This document shows, piece after piece, positions 1 to 7,101 of a stretch of 10,789 bases of DNA (position 1 is the stretch's first letter; every line of letters starts with the position of its first letter). This DNA is from CAIVPM01 sp049242865 (GTDB lineage: Bacteria; Bacteroidota; Bacteroidia; Chitinophagales; Chitinophagaceae): assembly GCA_049242865.1 (NCBI GenBank), contig JBMLOR010000114.1:1-10789 (forward strand). The letters run 5' to 3'. The position numbers were made by a program, and so were the translations under genes. The notes beneath the pieces are model-generated. The model worked only from the letters and a program-made list of their open reading frames with translations, was not told where the DNA came from and searched no databases.

Positions 1-1064
1 CCCACACTTTCGGGAGAATAATTTCCTAAAAAAATACTACCTGCATTTGTAATTTTTTCTGATAACTCAGTTGCATGTTCACCAGTAATGATTAAATGTT
101 CTGGAGCATATTCATTAATTAAATCAGCAATGGCTTGATTATTTTCTAATACAAAAAACTTGCTATTTTCTAAGGCTTTGATTGCTGTATTTTTTCGTGG
201 TAAAATTTCAATTTGTTTGTCAATTTCTGCTTTAATTACATCAATTAATTCTGGGTTACTTGTAACTAAAATTACTTGACTATCAGCACCATGTTCAGCT
301 TGGCTTAATAAATCGGCAGCAACAAAAGCTGCATTACAATCTTTTGTTGCCCAAACACATACTTCACTCGGTCCTGCAGGCATGTCAATTGCAACACCAT
401 ATTGTTGAGAAATTTGCTTTGCCATAGTAACATATTGGTTGCCTGGTCCAAAAATTTTAAAAACTTTTTGTACCGTTTCAGTTCCAAAAGTTAAAGCAGC
501 AATAGCCTGTACACCTCCAATTTTGTAAATGGTTGAAATGCCCAATTCGTGAGCTGCAAATAATATTGCAGGGTGAATGGTGCCATCTGTTTGTGGTGGT
601 GTAGTTACTACAATTTCTTTACAGCCTGCAATTTTTGCAGGTATGGCCAGCATTAAAAGAGTTGAAAATAGGGGAGCAGTTCCTCCAGGAATATATAATC
701 CAACTTTATCTATACCAATGGCTTTTCTCCAACAAGTTACGCCAGGCATGGTTTCAACTTCTTGGGTAATAGTTGTTTGATTTTGGTGGAATTTTGTAAT
801 GTTTTCAATTGCTATTCTAATAGCCTGTTGTAAATCTTCAGAAACTAATAAAGTAGCTTCGTTAATTTCTTCGTTTGTTACTTTTAAGTTATTTAAAATT
901 ACTTGATCGAATTGTTGCGTATACGCTAAAAGTTTTGCATCGCCAAATGCTTGCACATCTTGCATTATGGTTTGCACTTTGCTAAAAATTGTTTCAAAAT
1001 TTGTAGTAGGACGTTTTAAAATGTCTTTCCAAATTTGTTTATCAGGGTTTAAATAAGTTTGCAT
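1..1064 (-). CDS. hisD: Histidinol dehydrogenase, 3' end cut off by window edge
   Basis: Catalyses the last two steps of histidine synthesis, the NAD-dependent oxidation of L-histidinol to L-histidine in the cytoplasm. I translated the minus strand from the ATG at 1064 and found an open frame of 354 codons to the window edge; the family is about 430 residues, so roughly the last 75 are missing. The middle contains SQAEHGADSQ, with the zinc-ligand Gln255 and His258 of the family, and YAPEHL, with the catalytic Glu322-His323 pair (Glu326-His327 in E. coli). The frame stops inside the GSIFLG..SPESVG segment, just before the expected GDYASG motif that carries the next metal ligand. The start lies 3 nt after the hisG stop codon, so the two genes are cotranscribed and probably translationally coupled. 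No frameshift was seen. The rest of the operon would lie beyond position 1. Confidence 0.97.
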   Translation of the reverse strand, partial: MQTYLNPDKQIWKDILKRPTTNFETIFSKVQTIMQDVQAFGDAKLLAYTQQFDQVILNNLKVTNEEINEATLLVSEDLQQAIRIAIENITKFHQNQTTITQEVETMPGVTCWRKAIGIDKVGLYIPGGTAPLFSTLLMLAIPAKIAGCKEIVVTTPPQTDGTIHPAILFAAHELGISTIYKIGGVQAIAALTFGTETVQKVFKIFGPGNQYVTMAKQISQQYGVAIDMPAGPSEVCVWATKDCNAAFVAADLLSQAEHGADSQVILVTSNPELIDVIKAEIDKQIEILPRKNTAIKALENSKFFVLENNQAIADLINEYAPEHLIITGEHATELSEKITNAGSIFLGNYSPESV

Positions 1065-1067
1065 AAT

Positions 1068-1922
1068 TTAAAGTATCATTTTTTCTATGGGTACTACTAA
1101 TATTCCTTGAGCTCCAGCATCTTTTAATTGTTCAATAATATTCCAAAAATCATTTTCGCTTACAACACTATGAACACTACTCCAACCTGCTTCTGCCAAT
1201 GGCAAAACTGTAGGGCTTTTCATGCCGGGTAATAAATTAATTATTGTTTCTAATTTATTATTTGGGGCGTTTAGCAATATGTATTTGTTGTTGTTTGCTT
1301 TTTTTACAGCATCAAGTCTAAACAATAGTTTATTTAAAATAGCATTAGCACTTTCGCTTAAGTTGTTGTTTTTTACTAAAACGGCTTGCGATTGTAAAAT
1401 TGGCTCTACTTCTTTTAAACCATTCATTAATAAAGTACTTCCACTGCTAACTAAATCACAAATTGCATTTGCTAATCCTATACCTGGTGCAATTTCTACA
1501 CTTCCACTAATTTCATGCACTTCGGCTGTAATTCCTTTTTTGGATAAAAATTGTTTTACCAATACCGGATAGCTTGTTGCAATTTTTTTATTTTGTAAGT
1601 AGTTGTTGTCGTAATTGTCACTTTTTGGAATTGCAATACTTAGCCTGCATTTTCCAAATCCCAACTCTCGAACAATCTCCACTTTTTTGTTTTTTTCATA
1701 CAAAACATTTTCACCAACAATACCCAAATCTGCAACAGCATCTTGCACATATTCAGGAATATCATCATCTCTTAAAAAAAATACTTCAACAGGGAAGTTA
1801 GATGCTTGTGCTTTTAGTTTATTAGCACTGTTTTTTACATCAATACCACATTCTTTAAGCAGTAGCAATGATTCTTCTGAAAGTCTACCAGATTTTTGAA
1901 TAGCTATTTTTAATAAATTCAT
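1068..1922 (-). CDS. hisG: ATP phosphoribosyltransferase, long form
   Basis: First committed step of histidine synthesis: ATP plus PRPP gives phosphoribosyl-ATP. The 284-residue length and the C-terminal PII-like regulatory domain (about residues 207-284, ending ILVVPIEKMI) mark the long, HisZ-independent form, which in known members is feedback-inhibited by histidine through this domain. The N-terminal catalytic part begins with IAIQKSGRLSEES. The segment GSVEIAPGIGLANAICDLVSSGSTL (residues 140-164) contains the PRPP-binding loop, here DLVSSGSTL. The ATG at 1922 directly follows the U-tract of the attenuator terminator, so there is almost no room for a separate ribosome-binding site: if the terminator folds, transcription ends at the gene's doorstep. 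It is the first gene of the operon; hisD follows after 3 nt. Confidence 0.98.
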   Translation of the reverse strand: MNLLKIAIQKSGRLSEESLLLLKECGIDVKNSANKLKAQASNFPVEVFFLRDDDIPEYVQDAVADLGIVGENVLYEKNKKVEIVRELGFGKCRLSIAIPKSDNYDNNYLQNKKIATSYPVLVKQFLSKKGITAEVHEISGSVEIAPGIGLANAICDLVSSGSTLLMNGLKEVEPILQSQAVLVKNNNLSESANAILNKLLFRLDAVKKANNNKYILLNAPNNKLETIINLLPGMKSPTVLPLAEAGWSSVHSVVSENDFWNIIEQLKDAGAQGILVVPIEKMIL

Positions 1923-1925
1923 AAT

Positions 1926-1951
1926 AAAAAAAAAGCTTACCTAAGGTAAGC
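1926..1951 (-). terminator. Attenuator terminator of the his operon
   Basis: On the minus strand GCTTACCTTAGGTAAGC (1951-1935) is a perfect palindrome, best folded as a 6-bp stem GCTTAC/GTAAGC with a 5-nt loop CTTAG. It is followed at once by nine U residues (1934-1926). This is an intrinsic terminator placed between the histidine-rich leader peptide and hisG, with the U-tract ending 3 nt before the hisG ATG. Its 5' arm contains UUACC (1949-1945), which can also pair with GGUAA (1983-1979) at the end of the leader peptide gene, giving an antiterminator. Confidence 0.9.
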
Positions 1952-1977
1952 AATGTGTTATATAATAAATACAATTG

Positions 1978-2010
1978 ATTACCATTTTGGTTTAAGTAAA
2001 TGATGGTAAT
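1978..2010 (-). promoter_or_regulatory. His leader pause hairpin (arms A:B) and antiterminator strand
   Basis: On the minus strand AUUACCAU (2010-2003), lying inside the HHYHH codon run, is perfectly complementary to AUGGUAAU (1985-1978), which spans the Trp codon and stop of the leader peptide. The loop is 17 nt. The strand GGUAA (1983-1979) is shared: it can pair with arm A, or with UUACC (1949-1945) in the terminator's 5' arm. A ribosome stalled on the His codons would cover arm A, free arm B to pair with the terminator arm, and let transcription continue. The B:C helix is only about 5 contiguous bp, so the folding energies should be calculated. Confidence 0.75.
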
Positions 2011-2032
2011 GATGTTGTATTTTTTTGTTCAT
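1979..2032 (-). CDS. hisL: His operon leader peptide
   Basis: Seventeen codons on the minus strand encode MNKKIQHHYHHLLKPKW followed by UAA. Four of five consecutive residues (7-11) are histidine, as expected of a peptide whose translation measures charged tRNA-His. It lies upstream of hisG and is followed by mutually exclusive hairpins and an intrinsic terminator, so position, codon content and structure agree. The adjacent Tyr and the Trp before the stop may be incidental. The TAnnTTTG element lies only 4 nt before the AUG, so the message may start at or within a few bases of the start codon and be nearly leaderless. The function is inferred by analogy with the his attenuators of Proteobacteria; homology of the peptide itself is not claimed. 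Confidence 0.88.
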   Translation of the reverse strand: MNKKIQHHYHHLLKPKW

Positions 2033-2036
2033 GCAG

Positions 2037-2044
2037 CAAATATA
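2037..2044 (-). promoter_or_regulatory. Probable his operon promoter, -7 element
   Basis: TATATTTG on the minus strand matches the Bacteroidota -7 consensus TAnnTTTG. No clear TTTG is seen at the expected -33 distance. The predicted start site, a few bases downstream, would fall very close to the AUG of the leader peptide at 2032. Confidence 0.5.
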
Positions 2045-2091
2045 TATGTCAATTTAGTGCCGAAATAATTAATTTCTGAATTTGTAAAACA

Positions 2092-2475
2092 TTAATGTGC
2101 ATTAAACCAAATTGGTTTTTCATCGTTTGGGTCGGCATTATAATTTATAAATAATTCGTCGCCAACATTAATGTCTTTGATGGTTTGTATAGTAATGGTA
2201 TCATGCTCAAAATCCATTTCGTATAGGCAATTGGCTTTGTAGCTGTGGTTGTAAATTGAAATGTAGCCCAAGCCTAATGCCCTTTTTTTTACATCGTCGC
2301 CCCATTCGAATAAGTAATTATATAATAAAGTTTTTTCGGCTTCTCTGCTTTCGGTTTCAGTGAAAACTAAAACAGGAGAAATTTCAATAATAGTGTTTGC
2401 TTTAATTTTTTCTGTAGCAAAAACACCTTTGCCTCTATTTTTTGATGGAGCAACTGTAATACAAGGTAGCATCAT
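2092..2475 (-). CDS. Small SET-domain protein, putative lysine methyltransferase
   Basis: The 127 residues are almost entirely one SET domain. The N-terminal GKGVFA (residues 15-20) is the usual first SET motif. LGYISIYNHSYKANC (69-83) holds the Asn-His-Ser core that contacts S-adenosylmethionine, and VGDELFINYN (104-113) ends in the conserved catalytic-type Tyr112. There is no cysteine-rich post-SET motif, signal peptide or partner domain, so it should be cytoplasmic. SET proteins transfer a methyl group from SAM to protein lysines; the target here is unknown and I see nothing that identifies it. Two ATG codons open the frame (2475 and 2472). It lies 78 nt downstream of the response-regulator gene on the same strand, so cotranscription is possible. 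The short gap between them holds only an A/T hairpin. Confidence 0.88.
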   Translation of the reverse strand: MMLPCITVAPSKNRGKGVFATEKIKANTIIEISPVLVFTETESREAEKTLLYNYLFEWGDDVKKRALGLGYISIYNHSYKANCLYEMDFEHDTITIQTIKDINVGDELFINYNADPNDEKPIWFNAH

Positions 2476-2553
2476 AATACTGCGAAAATATTGGTAATTC
2501 TTTTACATTTCTGAACTGAAAATAATGATTTGCTGATTATTTTTTTTGCTCCA

Positions 2554-3363
2554 TTATTTATTGTCTATTATTAATTCATTAACCCTATTAAAACTTGCTG
2601 TTTTTATTATGCCTAATCTGTAAAGTTGAAGCACCATTTCTTTAGTAGAGTGCGATTTTATTTTTTTTGCAATATTGGTAAGGTGGTTGTCTATTGTTTT
2701 TACTGAAATATCAATTAAATCTGCAATTTGTGCTTTTGTAAGGTTTGTGCAGTACAATAAAATTATAATGCTTTCTTTTTCTGTAAGATTAAGTTGCTCC
2801 ATCGTTTGTTTAAAAATCTTATCATCATTAGCATATAAAGATCTAGTTTGTAAAAGTTCTGGCGTAATTGGTAAATCTTTTAGTATAAGGTTACTAATAT
2901 GGTAGTCTCCATTATTTACTTTATATATTGTGTTTATCAACCTTGATTCTATTTTGCCTTTCTCTGGTGACTTATCCAACTCAATAAATATACTTCTTGG
3001 TTTAAACCCAAGTGCACCTGCTTTAATACTAAGTGTTAATGCTTGTAATGTTAAAAAATTAGATATCATTATCACTTTTACATTGGGGAAAAGTTTTTTT
3101 AAAATCGTTGTTGTTTGTATTCCATCGATTATATCTAATTCATAAGATATTATTAATACATCTGGCAATAAATTATGTATACAATAATTTAAAAAATTGT
3201 AGCCATTTTTAGATGTATGAACAAGTTCAATGTTCTTATTTTTTGCTACAATGTTTTTTATTACATGCACAAGTACATCGTTATTATCTGCAATTGCAAT
3301 AGAAATAGGTTGTTTGAGCATTATATCTTCAATAGATAAAGGCCCATTGGTATTGTTTTCCAT
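2554..3363 (-). CDS. LuxR/NarL-family response regulator with degenerate receiver
   Basis: A 269-residue two-domain regulator. I chose the ATG at 3363; an in-frame TTG at 3399 would add 12 residues without family support. Residues about 20-130 form a receiver-like domain: IAIADNND carries one acidic-pocket Asp (Asp26) followed by Asn. The phospho-acceptor position, in PDVLIISYELDIIDG, is Ser73 (codon TCT) instead of Asp. The switch residue Ser101 is present in VIMISN. The usual Lys after GAxGY appears as Arg123. Residues about 191-253 form a LuxR-type helix-turn-helix (LNLTEKES, then AQIADLIDISVKTIDNHL). The output domain looks intact and should bind DNA, but normal Asp phosphorylation seems impossible. 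No histidine kinase is nearby. It is divergent from the GH5 gene and upstream of the SET gene; targets are unknown. Confidence 0.9.
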   Translation of the reverse strand: MENNTNGPLSIEDIMLKQPISIAIADNNDVLVHVIKNIVAKNKNIELVHTSKNGYNFLNYCIHNLLPDVLIISYELDIIDGIQTTTILKKLFPNVKVIMISNFLTLQALTLSIKAGALGFKPRSIFIELDKSPEKGKIESRLINTIYKVNNGDYHISNLILKDLPITPELLQTRSLYANDDKIFKQTMEQLNLTEKESIIILLYCTNLTKAQIADLIDISVKTIDNHLTNIAKKIKSHSTKEMVLQLYRLGIIKTASFNRVNELIIDNK

Positions 3364-3448
3364 AGGATTTTTTATTACTTTTTTTAATGGAGGTTGCAAA
3401 ATGATTCACAAAACAAACAACCTTAAGGGATAAATACTGGATTTTGAA

Positions 3449-3456
3449 CAAATGTA
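3449..3456 (-). promoter_or_regulatory. Putative promoter -7 element of the response regulator
   Basis: TACATTTG on the minus strand fits TAnnTTTG. A TTTA lies about 20 nt upstream in place of TTTG. The predicted transcript would have an untranslated leader of about 80 nt before the ATG at 3363. It sits in the 204-bp divergent intergenic region, about 40 bp from the opposing GH5 promoter candidate. Confidence 0.45.
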
Positions 3457-3493
3457 GGTAATACTCCTCATTTTCATAAAGAACTTTGAAGAA

Positions 3494-3501
3494 TAGTTTT
3501 G
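3494..3501 (+). promoter_or_regulatory. Putative promoter -7 element of the GH5 gene
   Basis: TAGTTTTG on the plus strand fits TAnnTTTG, 66 nt before the ATG at 3568. The upstream half is weak: a TTTTC about 19 nt away. Nothing else in the divergent region (3364-3567) looks like an operator. Confidence 0.4.
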
Positions 3502-3567
3502 CAATTGTAAATCAAGAACATGTTTTTGATTGATAAATCCAATTTTAAATCTTAAAAAATCTATTTT

Positions 3568-4608
3568 ATGAAAATCCAAAATCCTTTAAAAAAAATTGTA
3601 GTTTTATTATGTACTGTTGTTTGTTTAACTTCTAAAGTTACCGCTCAATACACAATTAATAGTTATGGAATAACCCTCTGTGGTGCTGAGTTTGGTGAAA
3701 AAAATTTACCAGGTGTACTTAACGTTCATTACACATATCCTACAGTTAAGGATATTCATTATTTTGCATCAAAGGGAATAAAACTTATTCAGCTTCCATT
3801 TAAGTGGGAACGTATTCAGCAAAATCTTGGAGGCCCATTAAACCAGAGAGAACTGTTACTCATTCAACAATTTGTTGACAATTGTGCTTACTATGATGTT
3901 AAAGTAAATTTAGTATTACAAAATTTTGGTAGATATTCTATAAATAATATTGAGTACATAGTGGGAGGAAATGTTGTATCAGCAAATCATTTAGCAGATT
4001 TTTGGCAAAAAATGGCCAAAGCAATGATAAACAAACAAAATATTGTTGCTTTTACATTGATGAACGAACCACATGATATGCAAGGATATAATTGGCCATA
4101 CACTGTTCAAAAAGTTATTAATTCAATTAGACAAGCAGATGGAATAACTGCATTAATTATTGATGGTGAAAACTACTCTAATCCAGCTACTTGGGAATAT
4201 TATAATGATAACTTGAAATACTTAAAAGATCCAGCTAATAATATTTATTTTAATGCACATTGTTATTTTGATAACGACTACTCAGGTAGGTATAAAGTTT
4301 CTTATGATTATGATGGAGCTAATGAATGGACTGGTGTTCAAAGAATTCAGCCTTTTATAAATTGGTTAAAGAAAAATAACTTAAAAGGGTATGTTGGTGA
4401 GTTTGGAATTCCAAAAAACGATGCTAGATGGTTTAAAGTTTTGAATAATTTTTTGGAATGTTTAAAAAGAAATAATCTAAAAGGTTCTTATTGGGCTGCA
4501 GGGCCTTGGTGGAAAAATTATCCTTTATCTATTCAACCTGAAAATAATCAAGATCAACCGCAACTTTTAGTTTACCAAAAATATTTTACAAGAGATCATA
4601 TAAGATAG
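3568..4608 (+). CDS. Secreted glycoside hydrolase family 5 (endoglucanase-like)
   Basis: A 346-residue enzyme of the GH5 cellulase family. Residues 1-26 are a signal peptide (KK, then a hydrophobic stretch VVLLCTVVCL, and a TA-Q cleavage site after Ala26), so it is exported. The catalytic barrel follows. TLMNEPH carries the acid/base Glu167 and YVGEFGIP the nucleophile Glu278, the two conserved carboxylates of the family. NAHCYFDND (about residues 229-237) supplies the usual active-site His/Tyr region, and YWAAGPWW near residues 310-317 the typical Trp-rich C-terminal strand. There is no carbohydrate-binding module, no lipoprotein Cys and no recognisable type IX secretion tail, so periplasmic or general export is likely. 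A beta-1,4-glucan substrate is inferred from the family. It is not beside a SusC/SusD pair, so it is not in an obvious polysaccharide-utilisation locus, though the downstream side is hidden by the gap. Confidence 0.93.
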   Translation: MKIQNPLKKIVVLLCTVVCLTSKVTAQYTINSYGITLCGAEFGEKNLPGVLNVHYTYPTVKDIHYFASKGIKLIQLPFKWERIQQNLGGPLNQRELLLIQQFVDNCAYYDVKVNLVLQNFGRYSINNIEYIVGGNVVSANHLADFWQKMAKAMINKQNIVAFTLMNEPHDMQGYNWPYTVQKVINSIRQADGITALIIDGENYSNPATWEYYNDNLKYLKDPANNIYFNAHCYFDNDYSGRYKVSYDYDGANEWTGVQRIQPFINWLKKNNLKGYVGEFGIPKNDARWFKVLNNFLECLKRNNLKGSYWAAGPWWKNYPLSIQPENNQDQPQLLVYQKYFTRDHIR

Positions 4609-4675
4609 TATTTGCAAGTACTTAAATTGATATTTAATACATTATATCCTATGAAATATAAAAGAGTGGTATTTT

Positions 4676-4775
4676 NNNNNNNNNNNNNNNNNNNNNNNNN
4701 NNNNNNNNNNNNNNNNNNNNNNNNNNNNNNNNNNNNNNNNNNNNNNNNNNNNNNNNNNNNNNNNNNNNNNNNNNN
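4676..4775. other. Assembly gap of 100 N
   Basis: Exactly 100 unknown bases, the usual filler for a scaffold gap of unknown size. It removes the 3' end of hom on the minus strand and whatever follows the GH5 gene on the plus strand. Just before it, an ATG at 4651 opens MKYKRVVF, which could be the start of another exported protein, but eight codons are too few to call a gene. Confidence 0.98.
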
Positions 4776-6028
4776 ATCAAAAACTGAGCTAAGGCAATAC
4801 TTTGTTTTTTAACTTGCCTAATTTCAACATGCTCATCTATAGGATTTTGCAAAGCAATTACACTAATTCCTTTTTCTTTATACCAACTAGCGTTAATAAA
4901 ATGTTTAATGTGAATACTACCTTTAAGATAATGAAAACCATTATTGGTAAATGCTTCTGTAATGTGTTCAAAAATTTGTGTTGGAATTAGTGATTCATCT
5001 TTTGCACTTACATAAACTTGTAAATAATAGTCAGTTGAAATTTCATTTGTTTTTTGTTTGAAGATTTTTTTAAAACCATATTTATACTCATAAAGTAAAG
5101 CAGAAATATCAGCTAATACAGCACTAGCGGTTGGCAAACTACCAGCACCTTTGCCATAAAAAAACTGTGTTTCGCTAAAGCTACTTTCGATTACAACCCC
5201 ATTGTATTCGTTTTTTACAAAACTAAGCGGACTATTTTTTGCCACAAATTGAGGTAAAACAAAAGCAGCAATTTTACCATTTTTTAATGTTTTTGCAGTA
5301 GCAACTAATTTTACGTCTTGGTTGTTTTCTTCTGCAACTTTAAAATCAAAAGCAGTTATATTTTGTATGCCAGCGTGAACTATATTTTTGGGATGCTGAA
5401 TTATTCCAAATGCATGAGCAACAATGATACTCCATTTATTTACAGCATCAATTCCCTCAATATCCAAGCTAGGGTTAGCTTCTGCAAATCCTAGTTGTTG
5501 AGCTTGTAATAAAGCTTGTTTAAAATCAATTTTATCTTCGAGCATCTTGGTTAAAATATAGTTAGTGCTGCCATTAATAATGCCACTAGTACTTACTAAT
5601 AAATCATTATCGTAATATTCCTCTAAGTTTCTTATCACAGGTATAGATGCTGCACAACTAGCCTCATATAGTAACGAAACATTATTTTCTTTTTGAAGTT
5701 TTAGTAGTTCATTGAAATTTTCGGCAATCATTTTTTTGCTTGCACTAACCACATGTTTTTTGTTTTTTAATGCAGTACTTACAAATTCAAAAGCTGCTTG
5801 TGTATCACTAATTACTTCTACCACAACATTTATATCATTATCATTAAGTATGCTGTAAGCATCAGTTGTAAAAAGTTCATCAGGAGCATTTCGTTTTTTG
5901 GTACTATCTTTTACACAAATTTTCTTTATGCTAGCTTGTAAACTAGGAGTGCGTTGTAATACTTTGTAAACGCCTTCGCCCACTACTCCAAAACCAATTA
6001 ATCCAATATTTAATTTATTAAGATACAT
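4776..6028 (-). CDS. hom: Homoserine dehydrogenase, 3' end lost in gap
   Basis: Reduces aspartate semialdehyde to homoserine with NAD(P)H, feeding methionine and threonine synthesis. Visible are 417 codons from the ATG at 6028. The Rossmann motif IGLIGFGVVGEG lies at residues 8-19 and the ASKK motif at 96-99. GIINGSTNYILTKM spans residues 149-162. LGFAEANPSLDIEGIDAVNK (179-198) holds the catalytic-region Glu183, Asp194 and Lys198 (Glu208, Asp219 and Lys223 in yeast). YGKGAGSLPTASAVLADI follows later. The last 80 or so residues resemble a weak ACT-like regulatory tail, which I cannot confirm. There is no fused aspartate kinase. The start overlaps the end of metX by 11 nt, suggesting translational coupling. 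The protein is probably nearly complete where the gap begins; any reading across the N run is meaningless. Confidence 0.95.
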
Positions 6029-7091
6029 GTAAACTTTTATTTTTTTTTATTGTATTGTTATCTAAAAATTTTTTAATTATCGCTGTAATTTTTTTTGTTT
6101 CAACCAAAAAGCCATCATGTCCAAAATCTGAGTTTATAGTTTCAAATTGTGCATTTAAAATATTATCGGCTAAAAATTGTTGTTCTTGTACTGGAAATAA
6201 AATGTCACTGTTTATTCCAATAATAAGTGTGCTTGCAGTTATTTTCTTTAAAGCAGTTGATAAATCCTGTTTGTTTCTAGCAACATTATGGCTATCCATT
6301 GCTTTGCTTAATATTACGTAACTATATGCATTAAATCTGTCTACCAATTTTTTGCCTTGATAATTTTGATAACTAGCTGCTTTAAAAATTGCTGGTAAAT
6401 CATTGTTTGATTCACTTTGAGTTTTGTAATAAGCTTTATAATTTCTATAACTCAACAATGCAATACTTCTTGCAACAGCTAAGCCTTTTGAGCCCCCATT
6501 TGGTTTATTATCAAAATAAGTTTCGTCTGCAAAAATGGCCATACGTTGGCTTTCGTTAAAAGCAATACCCCAAGGACTATGAACTGCATTTGTGGCTAAT
6601 AAAATAAGTTGATTGAAAATATTTGGTTGATAAATATTCCATTCTAAAGCTTGCTGACCACCTTGTGATCCTCCAATTAAAATATCAATTTTTTCTATGT
6701 TTAAATGAAGCCTCAGTAATTCATGCACTTGAACCATGTCTCTAACAGTAATTTCAGGAAAACTACTGTAATACGGTTTTTGTGTATTGGGGTTAATGCT
6801 TGTTGGTCCAGAAGTTCCATAGCAACTTCCTAAATTATTAGGGCATATTATAAAATATTCATTTGGATTAAATAAAAAGTTTTCACCAAATAAGCCATTC
6901 CACCAATCTAAAACATTACTATTTGCAGTTAAGGCATGACAAACCCAAACAACATTATTTTTGGCTTCGTTGAGTTTTCCAAAAGAATGGTAAGCAACCG
7001 TAAGATTACTAAGTTGCTTACCATTTTCTAATGTAATAGGACTGTGGTGATGATACACTTTATTATCCATAGAATTTCTTAAAACTTTCAT
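6018..7091 (-). CDS. metX: Homoserine O-acyltransferase (acetyltransferase, MetX family)
   Basis: Transfers an acyl group, usually acetyl from acetyl-CoA, to homoserine, activating it for sulfhydrylation by MetY. A 357-residue alpha/beta-hydrolase fold protein with the full triad: Ser142 in the nucleophile elbow GGSQGGQQALEW (most family members have GSMGG), Asp296 in IGINSDILFP, and His325 in FGHDGFLVE. VCHALTAN near residues 50-57 forms the oxyanion region. Some MetX homologues use succinyl-CoA; pairing with an O-acetylhomoserine sulfhydrylase-type MetY argues for acetyl here, by inference. The start at 7091 lies 10 nt after the metY stop; an internal ATG at 7070 (residue 8) is also possible because family similarity begins after it. 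The 3' end overlaps hom by 11 nt. It should be cotranscribed with metY under the riboswitch. Confidence 0.96.
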   Translation of the reverse strand: MKVLRNSMDNKVYHHHSPITLENGKQLSNLTVAYHSFGKLNEAKNNVVWVCHALTANSNVLDWWNGLFGENFLFNPNEYFIICPNNLGSCYGTSGPTSINPNTQKPYYSSFPEITVRDMVQVHELLRLHLNIEKIDILIGGSQGGQQALEWNIYQPNIFNQLILLATNAVHSPWGIAFNESQRMAIFADETYFDNKPNGGSKGLAVARSIALLSYRNYKAYYKTQSESNNDLPAIFKAASYQNYQGKKLVDRFNAYSYVILSKAMDSHNVARNKQDLSTALKKITASTLIIGINSDILFPVQEQQFLADNILNAQFETINSDFGHDGFLVETKKITAIIKKFLDNNTIKKNKSLHVS

Positions 7092-7101
7092 TGATTTGCA
7101 T

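Noticed and set aside
1222..1572. A 116-codon plus-strand frame opposite hisG
   Set aside because: Lies wholly antisense to a clearly conserved hisG; a shadow frame.
2519..2543. A/T-only hairpin AAAATAAT...ATTATTTT between the response regulator and SET genes
   Set aside because: Stem contains no G-C pair and has only a very short U-run on the minus strand; too weak to call a terminator.
3364..3399. TTG start at 3399 for the response regulator, adding 12 residues
   Set aside because: An ATG at 3363 is available, the extra residues have no family similarity, and TTG starts are less likely.
4649..4775. Reading of hom across the N run to a stop at 4649 (tail KIPLFYIS)
   Set aside because: The 100 N are filler of unknown true length, so the frame on the far side has no meaning.
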